Part shown: positions 16,124 through 25,086 of the stretch, piece after piece
Numbering within the stretch: position 1 is the first letter of the stretch
Layout: the number at the start of each line of letters is the position of its first letter
Source: Parafannyhessea umbonata
GTDB lineage: Bacteria; Actinomycetota; Coriobacteriia; Coriobacteriales; Atopobiaceae
NCBI RefSeq assembly: GCF_900111255.1
Contig: NZ_FOGP01000004.1
Coordinates: forward strand, 1 to 64,000
Direction: 5' to 3'
DNA: 64,000 nucleotides
The notes under the pieces: generated by a model
Database searches by the model: none
Told to the model about the DNA's origin: nothing
Seen by the model: the letters and a program-made list of their open reading frames with translations, nothing else
Translations under genes and position numbers: made by a program

Positions 16124-16173
16124 GTCATGCAAAACAGAAAGGCCGCGCTCTTTGGTCATAAAACTGAAAGGCC
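16124..16173 (+). promoter_or_regulatory. Direct repeats upstream of the mannose-type PTS, candidate AraC site
   Basis: GTCAT followed by AAAACAGAAAGGCC (16124-16144, with a GC insert) and GTCAT-AAAACTGAAAGGCC (16155-16173) are direct repeats offset by 31 bases, about three helical turns. They end 36 bases before the first PTS gene. Direct repeats on one DNA face suit an AraC dimer. No confident -10 or -35 box could be set. Confidence 0.5.
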
Positions 16174-16209
16174 AAAAGGCGGTCGCGGAGAAGAGGGGAA
16201 AATCACCAC

Positions 16210-16641
16210 ATGCGTTACCTGCTTCTGGTCAGTCACGGCACAATGGCACCCGGCGTGCATAGCGTCATCCGCATGCTCCTGGGCGATCGTGAGAACGTGC
16301 TCAGCTGCTCGATGGAGGATGGCGTGTCGGCTGACACGTTTGTCGAGAAGCTTCGTGAGGTCATCGCTCCCATTACCGCTGACGACTCTGTCGTAGTCCT
16401 CGGCGACATCGTGGGCGGCTCGCCTCTCACCAATACCCTGAACACCCTCACCGAGGCTGGGCTGCTCGCCAAGACGATCGCGTTCGGCGGCCTTTCCCTG
16501 CCCATGGCTATCAGCGCCCTCATGGCCATCGAGGACGACCTCGATGACTCTGCCCTTGTTGAGAACGTCGTTTCCGAGGCAAGGGAGGGGGCTCGTCAGG
16601 TCGAGCTCGCCTTCGAGGACGAAGACGAAGACGACCTGTAA
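16210..16641 (+). CDS. PTS mannose/fructose/sorbose family EIIA
   Basis: A 143-residue cytosolic phosphocarrier that takes phosphate from HPr and passes it to EIIB. The fold begins RYLLLVSHGTMAPGVHS, with the phosphorylated His9, and has the DIVGGSPLTNTL motif near residue 75. It is the first gene of a PTS operon with separate A and B proteins; the other system in this window has them fused. The tail is very acidic (EDEDEDD). The sugar is not determined. Confidence 0.92.
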   Translation: MRYLLLVSHGTMAPGVHSVIRMLLGDRENVLSCSMEDGVSADTFVEKLREVIAPITADDSVVVLGDIVGGSPLTNTLNTLTEAGLLAKTIAFGGLSLPMAISALMAIEDDLDDSALVENVVSEAREGARQVELAFEDEDEDDL

Positions 16642-16679
16642 GGAACGACCCGCTTAGAAGGAAAGAAGGGAAGGCAACT

Positions 16680-17177
16680 ATGATTTCGTTCGTCCGTATT
16701 GATGACCGTATGATTCACGGCCAGACCGTCACCCGCTGGAGCATTGAGTATCCCTGCGACGGCATCATCGCAGTCAATGACGTTGCGGCAAGCAACCCGG
16801 TCCTGAAGGCTGCCTACAAGGGTGCCGCTCCCGACAAGAAGATCTTTGTCTGGACCATGGACCACTTTAAGGAGAGCGCCGAGAAGGTGCTGGCCAGCAA
16901 GACCAAGTACTTCCTCATCACCAAGAACCCGCTTGACATGAAGGAGATCCTTGTTGACTTCGGCTTCAAGCCGTCCGACGTCAAGCGCGTCATCGTCGGC
17001 CCCTGCAACGACCGCCCCGGCACCGTCAAGCTCGGCAACAACCAGTCGATCACCGCTGAAGAGGCTCAGGCCTTTGAGGACATGACCAAGGCTGGCTACA
17101 CCGTCGAGTTCGCACTGGTCAAGGAGACCTCGATTGGCGAGTGGCCCAAGTTCCGCGACCAGTTTGACGTTAAGTAG
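16680..17177 (+). CDS. PTS mannose/fructose/sorbose family EIIB
   Basis: A 165-residue cytosolic domain that carries the phosphate to the incoming sugar. The active site is the His of FVRIDDRMIHGQTV (His14). RIDDRxIHGQ near the N-terminus is the family signature. It follows EIIA by 38 bases with GGAAAG before the start, and precedes EIIC across a hairpin at 17193-17229. Confidence 0.92.
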   Translation: MISFVRIDDRMIHGQTVTRWSIEYPCDGIIAVNDVAASNPVLKAAYKGAAPDKKIFVWTMDHFKESAEKVLASKTKYFLITKNPLDMKEILVDFGFKPSDVKRVIVGPCNDRPGTVKLGNNQSITAEEAQAFEDMTKAGYTVEFALVKETSIGEWPKFRDQFDVK

Positions 17178-17192
17178 TTCCCTAGGCACCAA

Positions 17193-17229
17193 CACCCATG
17201 GGCCCAGCTGGCAGGCGTACCCATGGGTG
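17193..17229 (+). other. Hairpin between EIIB and EIIC
   Basis: CACCCATGGG (17193-17202) pairs perfectly with CCCATGGGTG (17220-17229) over a 17-base loop, inside the PTS operon. With no T run it is more likely an mRNA processing or stability element that sets the ratio of soluble to membrane subunits than a terminator. Confidence 0.5.
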
Positions 17230-17286
17230 AGGCAAAAATGCCCATAAGGGCAATCTGTAAGTAGTGTAAACGGTTAGGAGGAGTTC

Positions 17287-18150
17287 ATGGGAATCTCCAT
17301 GTTCCAGGCCATCTTGCTTGGCCTGTTCGCCTGCTTGGCATCACTGCCGGGCATGGGCGGCACCACGGTCGGTAACTACACGCTCGGACGCCCGCTGGTG
17401 GGCGGCCTGATTGTCGGCCTCATCATGGGCGACATTCAGACCGGCATCATCGTCGGCGCAGCCATCCAGCTCGTCTACATCGCACTGGTCACCCCCGGTG
17501 GCACCGTCTCCGCAGACGTTCGTGCCGTCACCTACATCGGCATCCCTCTGGCCATCCTGGCCATCCATGCCCAGGGCCTGGATCCCAGCTCTGAGGCCGC
17601 CTCTGGTCTTGCCGCTTCCCTCGGCGCCGCCGTTGGTACCCTTGGTACCGTTCTGTTCTATGGCACCGCTACCCTCAACCTCGTGTGGCAGGGCATCGGC
17701 TGGAAGGCCATGGACGGTGGCAACTGGAAAACCATCAAGAAGACCATCCCCATGGTCGACTTTGTGTTCCCGTGGATCAGCCACATCGCATTCTCCTTCA
17801 TCCCCACCGTGGTCATCTGCCTCGCCGGTGAGTCGATGGTCGGCCTGATGAAGGACTACCTGCCCATGGACGGCGTCGCCATGAAGACCCTCTTCACGGT
17901 CGGCTCGCTGCTTCCCGCCGTCGGTATCGCAATTCTGTGCAAGCAGGTCATCCAGAAGCCGCTCGACTGGGTCACCTTTGCCTTTGGCTTCATTCTGGCC
18001 GCAGTCATGGGCTGCAACCTCATCTGCTCGGCTGTCATCGCCGTCTTCTTCGCTCTGATCAACTTCAAGGTCGAACAGATCAAGCTTGCCCGTCCCGCCG
18101 TCGCTGCCGCTGGCGCAGCCTTCGACGATGAGGAAGAGGAGGACATCTAA
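17287..18150 (+). CDS. PTS mannose/fructose/sorbose family EIIC
   Basis: A 287-residue polytopic membrane protein, the sugar channel component together with EIID. The N-terminus has the family pattern PGMGGTTVGNYTLGRPLVGG and the following GLIMGDIQTGIIVGAAIQL. Several hydrophobic segments follow, and the C-terminus is acidic (DDEEEEDI). GGAGG precedes the start. It is separated by 2 bases from EIID. Confidence 0.92.
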   Translation: MGISMFQAILLGLFACLASLPGMGGTTVGNYTLGRPLVGGLIVGLIMGDIQTGIIVGAAIQLVYIALVTPGGTVSADVRAVTYIGIPLAILAIHAQGLDPSSEAASGLAASLGAAVGTLGTVLFYGTATLNLVWQGIGWKAMDGGNWKTIKKTIPMVDFVFPWISHIAFSFIPTVVICLAGESMVGLMKDYLPMDGVAMKTLFTVGSLLPAVGIAILCKQVIQKPLDWVTFAFGFILAAVMGCNLICSAVIAVFFALINFKVEQIKLARPAVAAAGAAFDDEEEEDI

Positions 18151-18152
18151 TC

Positions 18153-18986
18153 ATGGCTGACCTCAAGAAAGTTTCCGCTGGCGCGCGCAAGAGCGCGTTC
18201 CTCCGCTGGATTTATGGCAACCTCACCTGCTTCTCGCAGGAGCACATGCAGACCTTTGGTTACCTTGCCGCCATGCTGCCCGTCGTGGACGAGCTGTATG
18301 ACAACGACGAGGACAAGGTCAAGTACCTCAGCACCTATCGCACGTTCTTCAACACCGAGCCTCAAATCGGCACCATGGTTGTCGGCCTGACCGTCGGTCT
18401 TGAAGAGGCCCGCGCCAACGGTGAGCCCCTTGACGACGACACCATCAACGGCATCCGCGCCGGTCTGATGGGCCCGCTCGCCGGCCTCGGCGACTCCATC
18501 ATCGTCGGCACCTTCATCCCCATCCTGCTCGGCATCGCCCTTGGTCTCTCCACTGGCGGCAGCGTGCTTGGCCCGCTGTTCTACATCATCGTGTGGAACC
18601 TCGCCATGTACTTTGGCATGAAGTTCGCCTTCGATCAGGGCTATGAGCTCGGTGGCTCCGCCGTTGAGGCTCTTGTCGGTCCGCAGTCCGCAGCTCTCCG
18701 TGACTCCATCGTCATGGTCGGCACCATGGTCATCGGCGCCGTTGCCGCAACCTGGATCAACATCACCACTGCCCTGAGCTTCCAGTTCTCCGCCGACAGC
18801 GGCCTGGTCCTTCAGGACACCCTCGACTCGATCTTCCCCAAGTTCCTCAACATCTTCTTCGTATGGCTGTGCTGGTACCTCATGACCAAGCGCAAGATGT
18901 CCCCGACCGTCGTCATGGGCCTGCTTGTGGTCGTCGCTCTCGTGGGCGTTCTGCTCGGCTTCTTCGACCCGGGTCTGTCCTACTAG
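18153..18986 (+). CDS. PTS mannose/fructose/sorbose family EIID
   Basis: A 277-residue membrane partner of EIIC. The long cytosolic N-terminus includes RWIYGNLTCFSQEHMQTFG, the EEARANG segment, and the family core INGIRAGLMGPLAGLGDS, followed by membrane segments. It lies directly after EIIC and is followed by a small membrane protein gene in the same direction. Confidence 0.92.
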   Translation: MADLKKVSAGARKSAFLRWIYGNLTCFSQEHMQTFGYLAAMLPVVDELYDNDEDKVKYLSTYRTFFNTEPQIGTMVVGLTVGLEEARANGEPLDDDTINGIRAGLMGPLAGLGDSIIVGTFIPILLGIALGLSTGGSVLGPLFYIIVWNLAMYFGMKFAFDQGYELGGSAVEALVGPQSAALRDSIVMVGTMVIGAVAATWINITTALSFQFSADSGLVLQDTLDSIFPKFLNIFFVWLCWYLMTKRKMSPTVVMGLLVVVALVGVLLGFFDPGLSY

Positions 18987-19011
18987 TCATCAACGGAACG
19001 GAGTGGGCAAG

Positions 19012-19377
19012 ATGGGACTTCGTGTGGCGTTTCGCGGAAAGGATGGAGAGCCCTCCCTCTATCGCCGTGCCTGGAAAGAGACCGACAACCCGCTGGTTGC
19101 CGAAGCTCGCGCCCAGACCCTCGCGATCCAGAAGCTTCAGCTTTGGTTGCGTCTTGCCTACTCCGCTCTAGCCCTGGCTGTGCTCTTGGGCTATTGGGGC
19201 TTTCAAGAAGGTGGAGGGCTCGTAGCAGGGATTGCGGGTGTCGTTATAGGTGTCCTCGCGCTCGTGTGCGTATTGGTGCTCAGAACGGGCATTAACAACG
19301 GGCGTAAGAACGTCAACGCCATGCTCGAATCGCTGCAACCAAATAAGGAGCCGCACGCTTCTGTCTCAGGTGAATAG
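19012..19377 (+). CDS. Small membrane protein associated with the PTS operon
   Basis: A 121-residue protein of unknown function. The ATG at 19012 has GGAG upstream; the longer frame from 18925 overlaps EIID and is unlikely. A cytosolic N-terminus of about 45 residues is followed by two membrane helices (about 47-65 and 70-92, LAYSALALAVLLGYWGF and GVVIGVLALVCVLVL) and a polar tail. Its place 25 bases behind EIID suggests co-expression and a role at the transporter. Confidence 0.75.
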   Translation: MGLRVAFRGKDGEPSLYRRAWKETDNPLVAEARAQTLAIQKLQLWLRLAYSALALAVLLGYWGFQEGGGLVAGIAGVVIGVLALVCVLVLRTGINNGRKNVNAMLESLQPNKEPHASVSGE

Positions 19378-19408
19378 AAACGTGACTACCTCCCTTCCTT
19401 TTTCCTTT

Positions 19409-19438
19409 GCCCCGCATGGACCCTCCTCCATGCGGGGC
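19409..19438 (+). terminator. Terminator of the mannose-type PTS operon
   Basis: GCCCCGCATGGA pairs perfectly with TCCATGCGGGGC around a 6-base loop, 31 bases past the small membrane gene. The T content after it is low. Confidence 0.6.
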
Positions 19439-19496
19439 GCCCTTGTAACGGCCTGAGCTGCGTGCGATTTGCCGCAGCGCACTGAGAGGAGCTGAC

Positions 19497-20324
19497 GTGA
19501 CCGATCAGCCGCAAGTGGGAATCGTCTTTACCGACGTGGACGGTACCCTTGTCGACAACGAGCATCATCCCATGGCCGCAAGTGCCCCCACCATCAGCGT
19601 CGTTGCGAAGCTGATGCCGTTCTGCCTGGTGTCGGCCCGCTCTCCCGAGGGGCTCTACCCCATTCAGGAGCAGCTGGGCTTTACGGGGCCGCTTGCCTGT
19701 TTCTCGGGTGCGTATGTGCTCGACCACGAGGGCAACGAGCTCTTTAGCACCGTCATTCCCACCGAGCATGCCCTGCGCATCAAGCGCTACCTCGAAGAGG
19801 AGCTGCCCGATGTGGTTGCCGGTACCTATGGTTTTCACGATTGGATCGTGGACGACCGCTCGGACCCGCGCGTAGTAAAGGAAGAGTACTTCGTGCAGGC
19901 CGAAAGCCGTGAGAGTCGCGATCTTGCCGGAACCTTTGGTGACCGAGGCGTGCACAAGTTTCTTCTGATGGGCGAGCCCGAATCGATCTTGGCCGCCCAG
20001 AGCAGGGTGGCGCAGGAGTTTCCCGAGCTGACGGTAGTGCGCTCCAACGCCACGCTCTGCGAGATCATGAGCGGAGGGGCAAGCAAGAGCCACGCTATCG
20101 AGGTGCTCTGCAACCACTACGGGGTTAGCCCTGCCGAGGCTGTGGCCTTTGGCGATGGCCCCAATGACATTGACATGCTTGCCGCAGTGACGCAATCGTA
20201 CGCTATGGCCAACGCCGAGGAAGAGGTCAAACGCGCGGCGGCACACACGATTTCCTGGAGCAACGTGGAGAGCGGCGTGGCACGCGCGTTGGCCCAGCTT
20301 GTGCTTGACACCGATTCCCTCTGA
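19497..20324 (+). CDS. HAD-superfamily phosphatase (Cof type)
   Basis: A 275-residue sugar-phosphatase-like enzyme. The start is GTG at 19497 after GAGGAG. Motif I is FTDVDGTLVD (Asp14, Asp16 as counted); motif II is the SARSPEG stretch; motif IV is AFGDGPNDIDML. A large type IIB cap lies in between. Enzymes of this kind next to PTS operons often dephosphorylate imported sugar phosphates, but the substrate is not shown by sequence. Confidence 0.85.
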   Translation: MTDQPQVGIVFTDVDGTLVDNEHHPMAASAPTISVVAKLMPFCLVSARSPEGLYPIQEQLGFTGPLACFSGAYVLDHEGNELFSTVIPTEHALRIKRYLEEELPDVVAGTYGFHDWIVDDRSDPRVVKEEYFVQAESRESRDLAGTFGDRGVHKFLLMGEPESILAAQSRVAQEFPELTVVRSNATLCEIMSGGASKSHAIEVLCNHYGVSPAEAVAFGDGPNDIDMLAAVTQSYAMANAEEEVKRAAAHTISWSNVESGVARALAQLVLDTDSL

Positions 20325-20423
20325 TCTGAGGCGGGCATATCTGAGCCTGGTTCGTTTCTGCTGACAACATGAGCCATGCCTGCAGACAAGAACAGGGGGG
20401 CTGTATCAAAAAGCCTCTGAATA

Positions 20424-20457
20424 GAACGGGTGGGTTCCGCGAGGGGCCCACCCGTTC
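20424..20457 (+). terminator. Terminator-like hairpin after the HAD gene
   Basis: GAACGGGTGGG pairs perfectly with CCCACCCGTTC across a 12-base loop, about 100 bases past the HAD stop. No T run follows. It marks the boundary between the PTS region and the recombinase remnants. Confidence 0.5.
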
Positions 20458-20537
20458 TCGTGCTCCGGGATGCCGCCTCACTGCCTCGCACATTGCCCGA
20501 CTACCTAAACTACCTGCGGTTTTGCCGTCAATCCAGG

Positions 20538-20543
20538 TATAAT
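20538..20543 (+). promoter_or_regulatory. Consensus -10 box before the recombinase remnant
   Basis: TATAAT matches the consensus exactly and is followed by an AAGGAG and an AGGAG ribosome-type sequence before the first recombinase fragment. The -35 region is not recognisable. Confidence 0.5.
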
Positions 20544-20568
20544 GGAAGGAGAGCGAGAGGAGATGGGG

Positions 20569-20986
20569 ATGTCGGAGCCCAGGTTCAAGCCCTGCATGCA
20601 GGACCTACTACCGCAGCTCTGCAGCGGCCTGTGCCGCTGCATCAATCGAGCAGCAACGGAGGCAAGCCCACGAATACGCAGAGAAACATGGCTATGAGAT
20701 CGTGAGGGAGTACCAAGACTCCCCATGCCTGTCTGGGCGCGATAGCTTTCACGGTCTGCAACAGATGCTTGCCGAAGTCTCGGAGATACACCCCACCATC
20801 CTCATCGAATGGAGCGCGGATCGCATCTCACGTGACCCCTCGACGGTGGAGGTCACCAAGAAGTCCCTCCGTGACGCAGGATGCGGAGTCGAGTACATCG
20901 CTGGGGGCAGTCGAGAGGACACGCCCGAGGGCCGACTCATCGAGAGCTTTTTCGACGGCCTTGAGGGTGCTGCCTCGGCCCAATAG
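20569..20986 (+). pseudogene. Serine recombinase N-terminal fragment, frameshifted
   Basis: The ATG at 20569 (MSEPRFKPCMQD) begins like the next copy (MSKKKFIRND), but a one-base frame change is needed before TYYRSSAAACAAASIEQQ, which is clearly the resolvase catalytic N-terminus. The frame then runs through REYQDSPCLSGRDSFHGLQQ, EWSADRISRD and EDTPEGRLIESFF to a TAG at 20984. This covers only the catalytic domain; the zinc ribbon and C-terminal parts are missing. It is a tandem partial copy of the recombinase at 21005, separated from it by 18 bases. Confidence 0.75.
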
Positions 20987-21004
20987 GGGCATGGAGGCCA
21001 GACT

Positions 21005-22606
21005 ATGTCCAAGAAGAAGTTCATCCGTAACGACAACGATCTGGCAATCGCCTAATACCGCTACAGCAGCTCAGCGCAGAACGAGGCGAGCATCGAGCAG
21101 CAACGCGAGCAGGCGCACGCATACGCCGAGGCACACGGCTACACGATCATCAAGGAGTACGTGGATCCGGCGCGATCAGGACGAGACGAGAACCGTCCCG
21201 GGTTTCAGCTGATGCTCGCCGAGGTGCCGAAGATCAAGCCAACCGTCCTCATTCTCTGGAAGACGGACCGCCTCGCCCGTGACCAAGCGATGGCAGCGAT
21301 TGCCAAGCGCGCCATCCGCAACGCCGGCTGCGCGATCGAGTTCGTTGCGGAGACCACCCCTGACGACACCCCGGAAGGTAAGCTCATCGAGAGCTTTTTC
21401 GACTCACTTGCCGAATTCTATTCTGCACAGCTGAGCGTCAACACGACCCGTGGCATGCGCTACAACGCAGAGGCGGCGAAGTTCAACGGCCACCGCGTCT
21501 TCGGTTATCGCAAGAGCGAGGACGGTCGTTACGAAATCGATCCCGACACAGCTCCCATAGTGAGACGGATCTTCAACATGTATGCCGACGGAAAGTCGAT
21601 GTCCGAGATCATCGAGTACCTGGATGCCCAAGGCATCCGAAGCGTCAACGGAAACAGGATGACCATCAACAGCCTGCGTCACATACTGCACAATGACCGT
21701 TACCTCGGCATATATCGTTATGCCGACATAGAGATCCCCGGAGGAATGCCCCCGATTGTCGACCAGGTGCTGTTCGACATAGTTCAGCAGCGATTCAAGG
21801 AGAACCAGCGAAAGGGACCCCATTTCGCGAACGAGGCTGACGAATCGGACGTGCCGCGTTACTGGCTGACCGGCAAGTTGTATTGTGGGAAGTGTCGCGA
21901 GAGCATGCACGGTTTGTGCGGCACCGGCAAACATGGGGAGCGACATTACTATTACGCCTGCAAGAATCATCGTAAGCGCCGGTGCTCGAAGCGCAACGTG
22001 CGCAAGAGTCTCATCGAGGCGAGGGTCATCGAGATCCTGCGGAACATCCTTGCAGACACCGAGAACAGGGCAACCCTGGCAGTTGACATATCCAGCTACT
22101 ATCGAGAGCATTACTTGGACACGCGCTACCTCGACGGCCTCAAAGGCGAGCTCTCCTCAGTGAACAAGGCGCTCAACAACCTCGTCAAGGCGATAGAGAA
22201 GGGGCTACCCTTTACCGATTCGATTGCGGACAGGCTTGCCGAACACGAGGAGCGTAAGCGCGCCCTCTCTGAAGCCATCGAGGCCGAGGAGGCGCGAGCC
22301 AGAGTCGCCCAAGACGAGGCGAGCATCAGGGCGTACTTCGAGAAGTACTCGAGCGCTGACTTCGATGACGAAGAGACTCGAGATTCCATCCTCAACTACT
22401 TCGTCGACAAGATATATCTCTATGATGACGGCCGCCTCGTCATCACGGGATGGTACTCGGACCTACACCACGAGTTGATGTTTGAGGATTTGTGCGGCGA
22501 TGATGATGACTACGGTTTCGTCTACGACCAAAGCCTTGGCACAGGGTTCGCCTACCCCGCGGACGGGGGCACCAGCTTTTCAAGGAGCCGGGCTTGCGCT
22601 AGCTAA
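21005..22606 (+). pseudogene. Large serine recombinase with an in-frame TAA at codon 17
   Basis: From ATG 21005 (GGAGG upstream) the frame reads MSKKKFIRNDNDLAIA, then TAA at 21053, then YRYSSSAQNEASIEQQ in the same frame for a further 500 codons or so. The parts are those of a large serine recombinase: the catalytic domain with the Ser of YRYSS, the DRLARD motif, the recombinase domain (GYRKSEDGRYEIDPD), a zinc ribbon (CGKCRESMHGLCG then CSKRN), and a coiled coil near 22200-22330. The stop replaces what is Tyr in relatives and lies just before the catalytic Ser. The next start would be GTG 21161, after it. So the enzyme is probably dead. Confidence 0.8.
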
Positions 22607-22628
22607 CGCGCAGTCGCCCGGAGAACGG

Positions 22629-22663
22629 GCGGAGCAGGGTCTACGGACCCTGCTCCGCTTTTT
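22629..22663 (+). terminator. Strong terminator after the recombinase
   Basis: GCGGAGCAGGGTC pairs perfectly with GACCCTGCTCCGC around a TACG tetraloop and is followed by a T5 run. It is one of the best intrinsic terminators in the window. Confidence 0.88.
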
Positions 22664-22803
22664 ACAGACGCTCGCGTGCAGAGCCGCTGGAACCGTCGGC
22701 AGCATAGGCGCGGCGCAGGTCGCACGCAGGGGCAGCTCAGGTGCTATGATGGGCCCATGTGAGCCCAAGACCCACCGTCCACACGACAAGAAGGCGGTCG
22801 ACC

Positions 22804-23937
22804 ATGACGAAGGGCACCGAGGACGGTCAGGCGAAAAGGCGCGATCGCGCAATCGTCAGGACCAGCGTCGTCGGGATATTGGCGAACGTGTTTCTCGCCA
22901 CCTTCAAGGCGGCCGTGGGACTCACCGCCAACTCAGTCGCCATCGTGATGGACGCAGTCAACAACCTGTCAGACGCAGCGAGCTCCGTCATCACCATCGT
23001 CGGCACGAAGCTCGCCGGAAGGGAGCCGGACCAGAAGCACCCCTTTGGGTACGGGCGAGTCGAGTACCTGAGTGCCATGGTAATCTCGCTTCTGGTTCTG
23101 TATGCGGGCGTGACCGCGCTTGCCGAGTCCGTCAAGCGCATCCTCGTGCCCGAAGAGCCCGACTACGGCGCAACGTCACTGGCCATCATAGCCGTGGCCG
23201 TCGTGGTGAAGATTGTGCTTGGCCGATACGTCAAGGGCGTCGGGGAGCGGGTCGGTTCCGGCTCGCTCGTCAACTCCGGCGAGGACGCCATGCTCGACTC
23301 CGCGATCTCTGCCTCGACCCTGGTGGCGGCAAGCGTGTTCCTGTTCTTCCACGTCTCGCTGGAGCCCTGGCTCGGCGCAATCATCGCGCTCGTAATCATA
23401 AAGTCAGGCCTCGAGATGCTGCAGGAGACGCTTTCCAGCATCCTTGGGCAGCGCGCGGACGCGGGGCTGGCACGCGAGATCAAGGCGACCGTCACCAGCT
23501 ACCCCGAGGTCACCGGCGCCTACGATCTGGTGCTGCACGACTACGGCCCCAACGCCCACAACGGGTCCGTCCACATCGAGGTCCCTGACACACTTTCGGC
23601 AGACGAGCTGGACAAGCTGATTCGCACGATCACGGTCGACGTCGCCCAGAGGCACAACGTCATTCTGACCGCCATCGGCGTCTACTCGGTCAACACGAAG
23701 GACCCGGAGGCGGTGGTGGCCAGAAAGAAAGTCGCCGAGATCGTACGCGACCACCCCGACGTCATCCAGATGCATGGCTTCTACCTAGACAAAGACGAGA
23801 AGACCCTGCGCTTCGACATCGTGGTCGGCTTTGCCGCCAAGGACCGCAACCAGGTCTACAGGGACATTCACGAGAAGGCGCAACGGGAGTTTCCGGGATA
23901 CTCGCTCCAGATCACGCTGGACACGGACTTCAGCTGA
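22804..23937 (+). CDS. Cation diffusion facilitator transporter
   Basis: A 377-residue inner-membrane metal/proton antiporter, most likely exporting zinc, manganese or iron. Six membrane segments lie between residues 20 and 210. Metal-site patterns are AIVMDAVNNLSDA in the second segment and GEDAMLDS in the fifth, with HPFGYGRVEYL between them. The cytosolic C-terminal domain has extra length after about residue 290 compared with minimal members. The ATG at 22804 is used; a TATGAT box lies at 22745-22750. It follows the recombinase remnants and is monocistronic. Confidence 0.9.
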   Translation: MTKGTEDGQAKRRDRAIVRTSVVGILANVFLATFKAAVGLTANSVAIVMDAVNNLSDAASSVITIVGTKLAGREPDQKHPFGYGRVEYLSAMVISLLVLYAGVTALAESVKRILVPEEPDYGATSLAIIAVAVVVKIVLGRYVKGVGERVGSGSLVNSGEDAMLDSAISASTLVAASVFLFFHVSLEPWLGAIIALVIIKSGLEMLQETLSSILGQRADAGLAREIKATVTSYPEVTGAYDLVLHDYGPNAHNGSVHIEVPDTLSADELDKLIRTITVDVAQRHNVILTAIGVYSVNTKDPEAVVARKKVAEIVRDHPDVIQMHGFYLDKDEKTLRFDIVVGFAAKDRNQVYRDIHEKAQREFPGYSLQITLDTDFS

Positions 23938-23964
23938 TAGGACCCTACCGCAGAGCCGAGCAGA

Positions 23965-24049
23965 TGGTAGGGGCAGTGGGGCTCGAACCCACAAGGCCGA
24001 AGCCGGCGGATTTTAAGTCCGCTGCGTTTGCCAATTTCGCCATACCCCC
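23965..24049 (-). tRNA. tRNA-Leu (anticodon TAA)
   Basis: An 85-base minus-strand tRNA with the long variable arm typical of leucine. The anticodon stem-loop GCGGA-CTTAAAA-TCCGC gives TAA, the T arm is GTGGG-TTCGAGC-CCCAC, and CCA is encoded at 23965-23967. Confidence 0.93.
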
Positions 24050-24084
24050 AAGGGCCCAAGCGCGACTTGCGTCGCAGGGTTGTT

Positions 24085-25086
24085 CTACCTTAGCACGACG
24101 AGCCCCGGCTTCCAGCCGAAGGGCGCCGGAACGCCCTCCACGGCGGCGGCCGCGCAGATGGCGAGGCCAAACAGAAGGTCGCTTTCGCTCACGGTCATGG
24201 CAGTCGCCCCCGTTGCCTCGAGCAGCGCAGATATGACCGCGATGCCGCCAAGTATGACGGGCGCGCGCTTGGATTGAATCCCCTTCAGCTTCGCGCGCTC
24301 CGGCACGCTCAGGGGCGCGAGGCGCTCCAGCAGGGCGTCGACGCTCCGGGTGGGAAGGCTCTTGAGGTGCACGAAGCGAGAGTCGTACGGGTCAAGCCCG
24401 GCATCAAGGGCGACGAGCGTGGTCGCCGTTCCGCCTGTCACCACCAGGGTGTCGGGAACACCCACGTCGCCGCGCTCGGCCAGCGCGCGGGAGAACTCCT
24501 CACGTGCCCATTCGCGCGCGGCCGCGACAGTATCGGCCGGCGTCGGAGCCTTTGCCAGGTAGCGCTCGGTCGCGCGGCGCGCACCGACGTCAACCGAGCG
24601 GACCCAGGCGAGGCTGAGGCCGTAAGAGCCAGGAGCCTTCTCGTCTGCGGTCAGACGGCCGATGGCCAGCTCCGTCGACCCGCCTCCGCTGTCTGCCACG
24701 AGCAGGCTCTTCTGCCCAAAGTCCTGCGCGACGCCCAGGAACGTGAGCGAGCCCTCGATGGAGCCCGCGATAACCTCGGGCCTCAGGCCGCGCTTGGCAA
24801 GGTCGGTCAGCAGCTCGTCAGAATTGTGCGCGTCGCGGGCGGCAGAGGTCAGTGTGCAGCAGGCGACAGGCGCGCCCGCCTGGAAGGCCATGCTCAGGTA
24901 GCTGTCCACGCACTGCACGACGCGGCTGCGCGCGGCGTCGCTGATGCGACCCGATGCGTCGAGCCCCTCTCCCAGATTGCAGATGGTTGACTGCTTGAGC
25001 ATGCGTTGCACGCGACCGCCCTCGACGTCGGCCACGGCAAGGCGAGCGGTCACCGTCCCAATGTCGATGCAGGCGACGCGCGTCAT
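24085..25086 (-). CDS. Ppx/GppA-family phosphatase
   Basis: A 333-residue member of the exopolyphosphatase / guanosine pentaphosphatase family (actin-like ATPase fold). The N-terminal phosphate loop is ACIDIGTVTARLAV, and the second loop is LLVADSGGGSTELAIG near residue 130. It is about the short length seen in actinobacteria, with no C-terminal HD domain. It overlaps the FtsB-like gene upstream by 4 bases (ATGA), the common order in actinobacteria (ftsB-like then ppx), so the two are coupled. Whether it acts on polyphosphate or pppGpp is not shown. Confidence 0.88.
   Translation of the reverse strand: MTRVACIDIGTVTARLAVADVEGGRVQRMLKQSTICNLGEGLDASGRISDAARSRVVQCVDSYLSMAFQAGAPVACCTLTSAARDAHNSDELLTDLAKRGLRPEVIAGSIEGSLTFLGVAQDFGQKSLLVADSGGGSTELAIGRLTADEKAPGSYGLSLAWVRSVDVGARRATERYLAKAPTPADTVAAAREWAREEFSRALAERGDVGVPDTLVVTGGTATTLVALDAGLDPYDSRFVHLKSLPTRSVDALLERLAPLSVPERAKLKGIQSKRAPVILGGIAVISALLEATGATAMTVSESDLLFGLAICAAAAVEGVPAPFGWKPGLVVLR

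Noticed and set aside
21053-21055. Stop-codon recoding (TAA read as Tyr)
   Set aside because: TAA ends other genes here normally, for example the PTS EIIA and EIIC genes, so reassignment is not credible. Simple mutation is the better explanation.
20424-22663. Complete prophage or integrative element
   Set aside because: Only recombinase remnants are present. No structural, replication or conjugation genes and no convincing att repeats were found.
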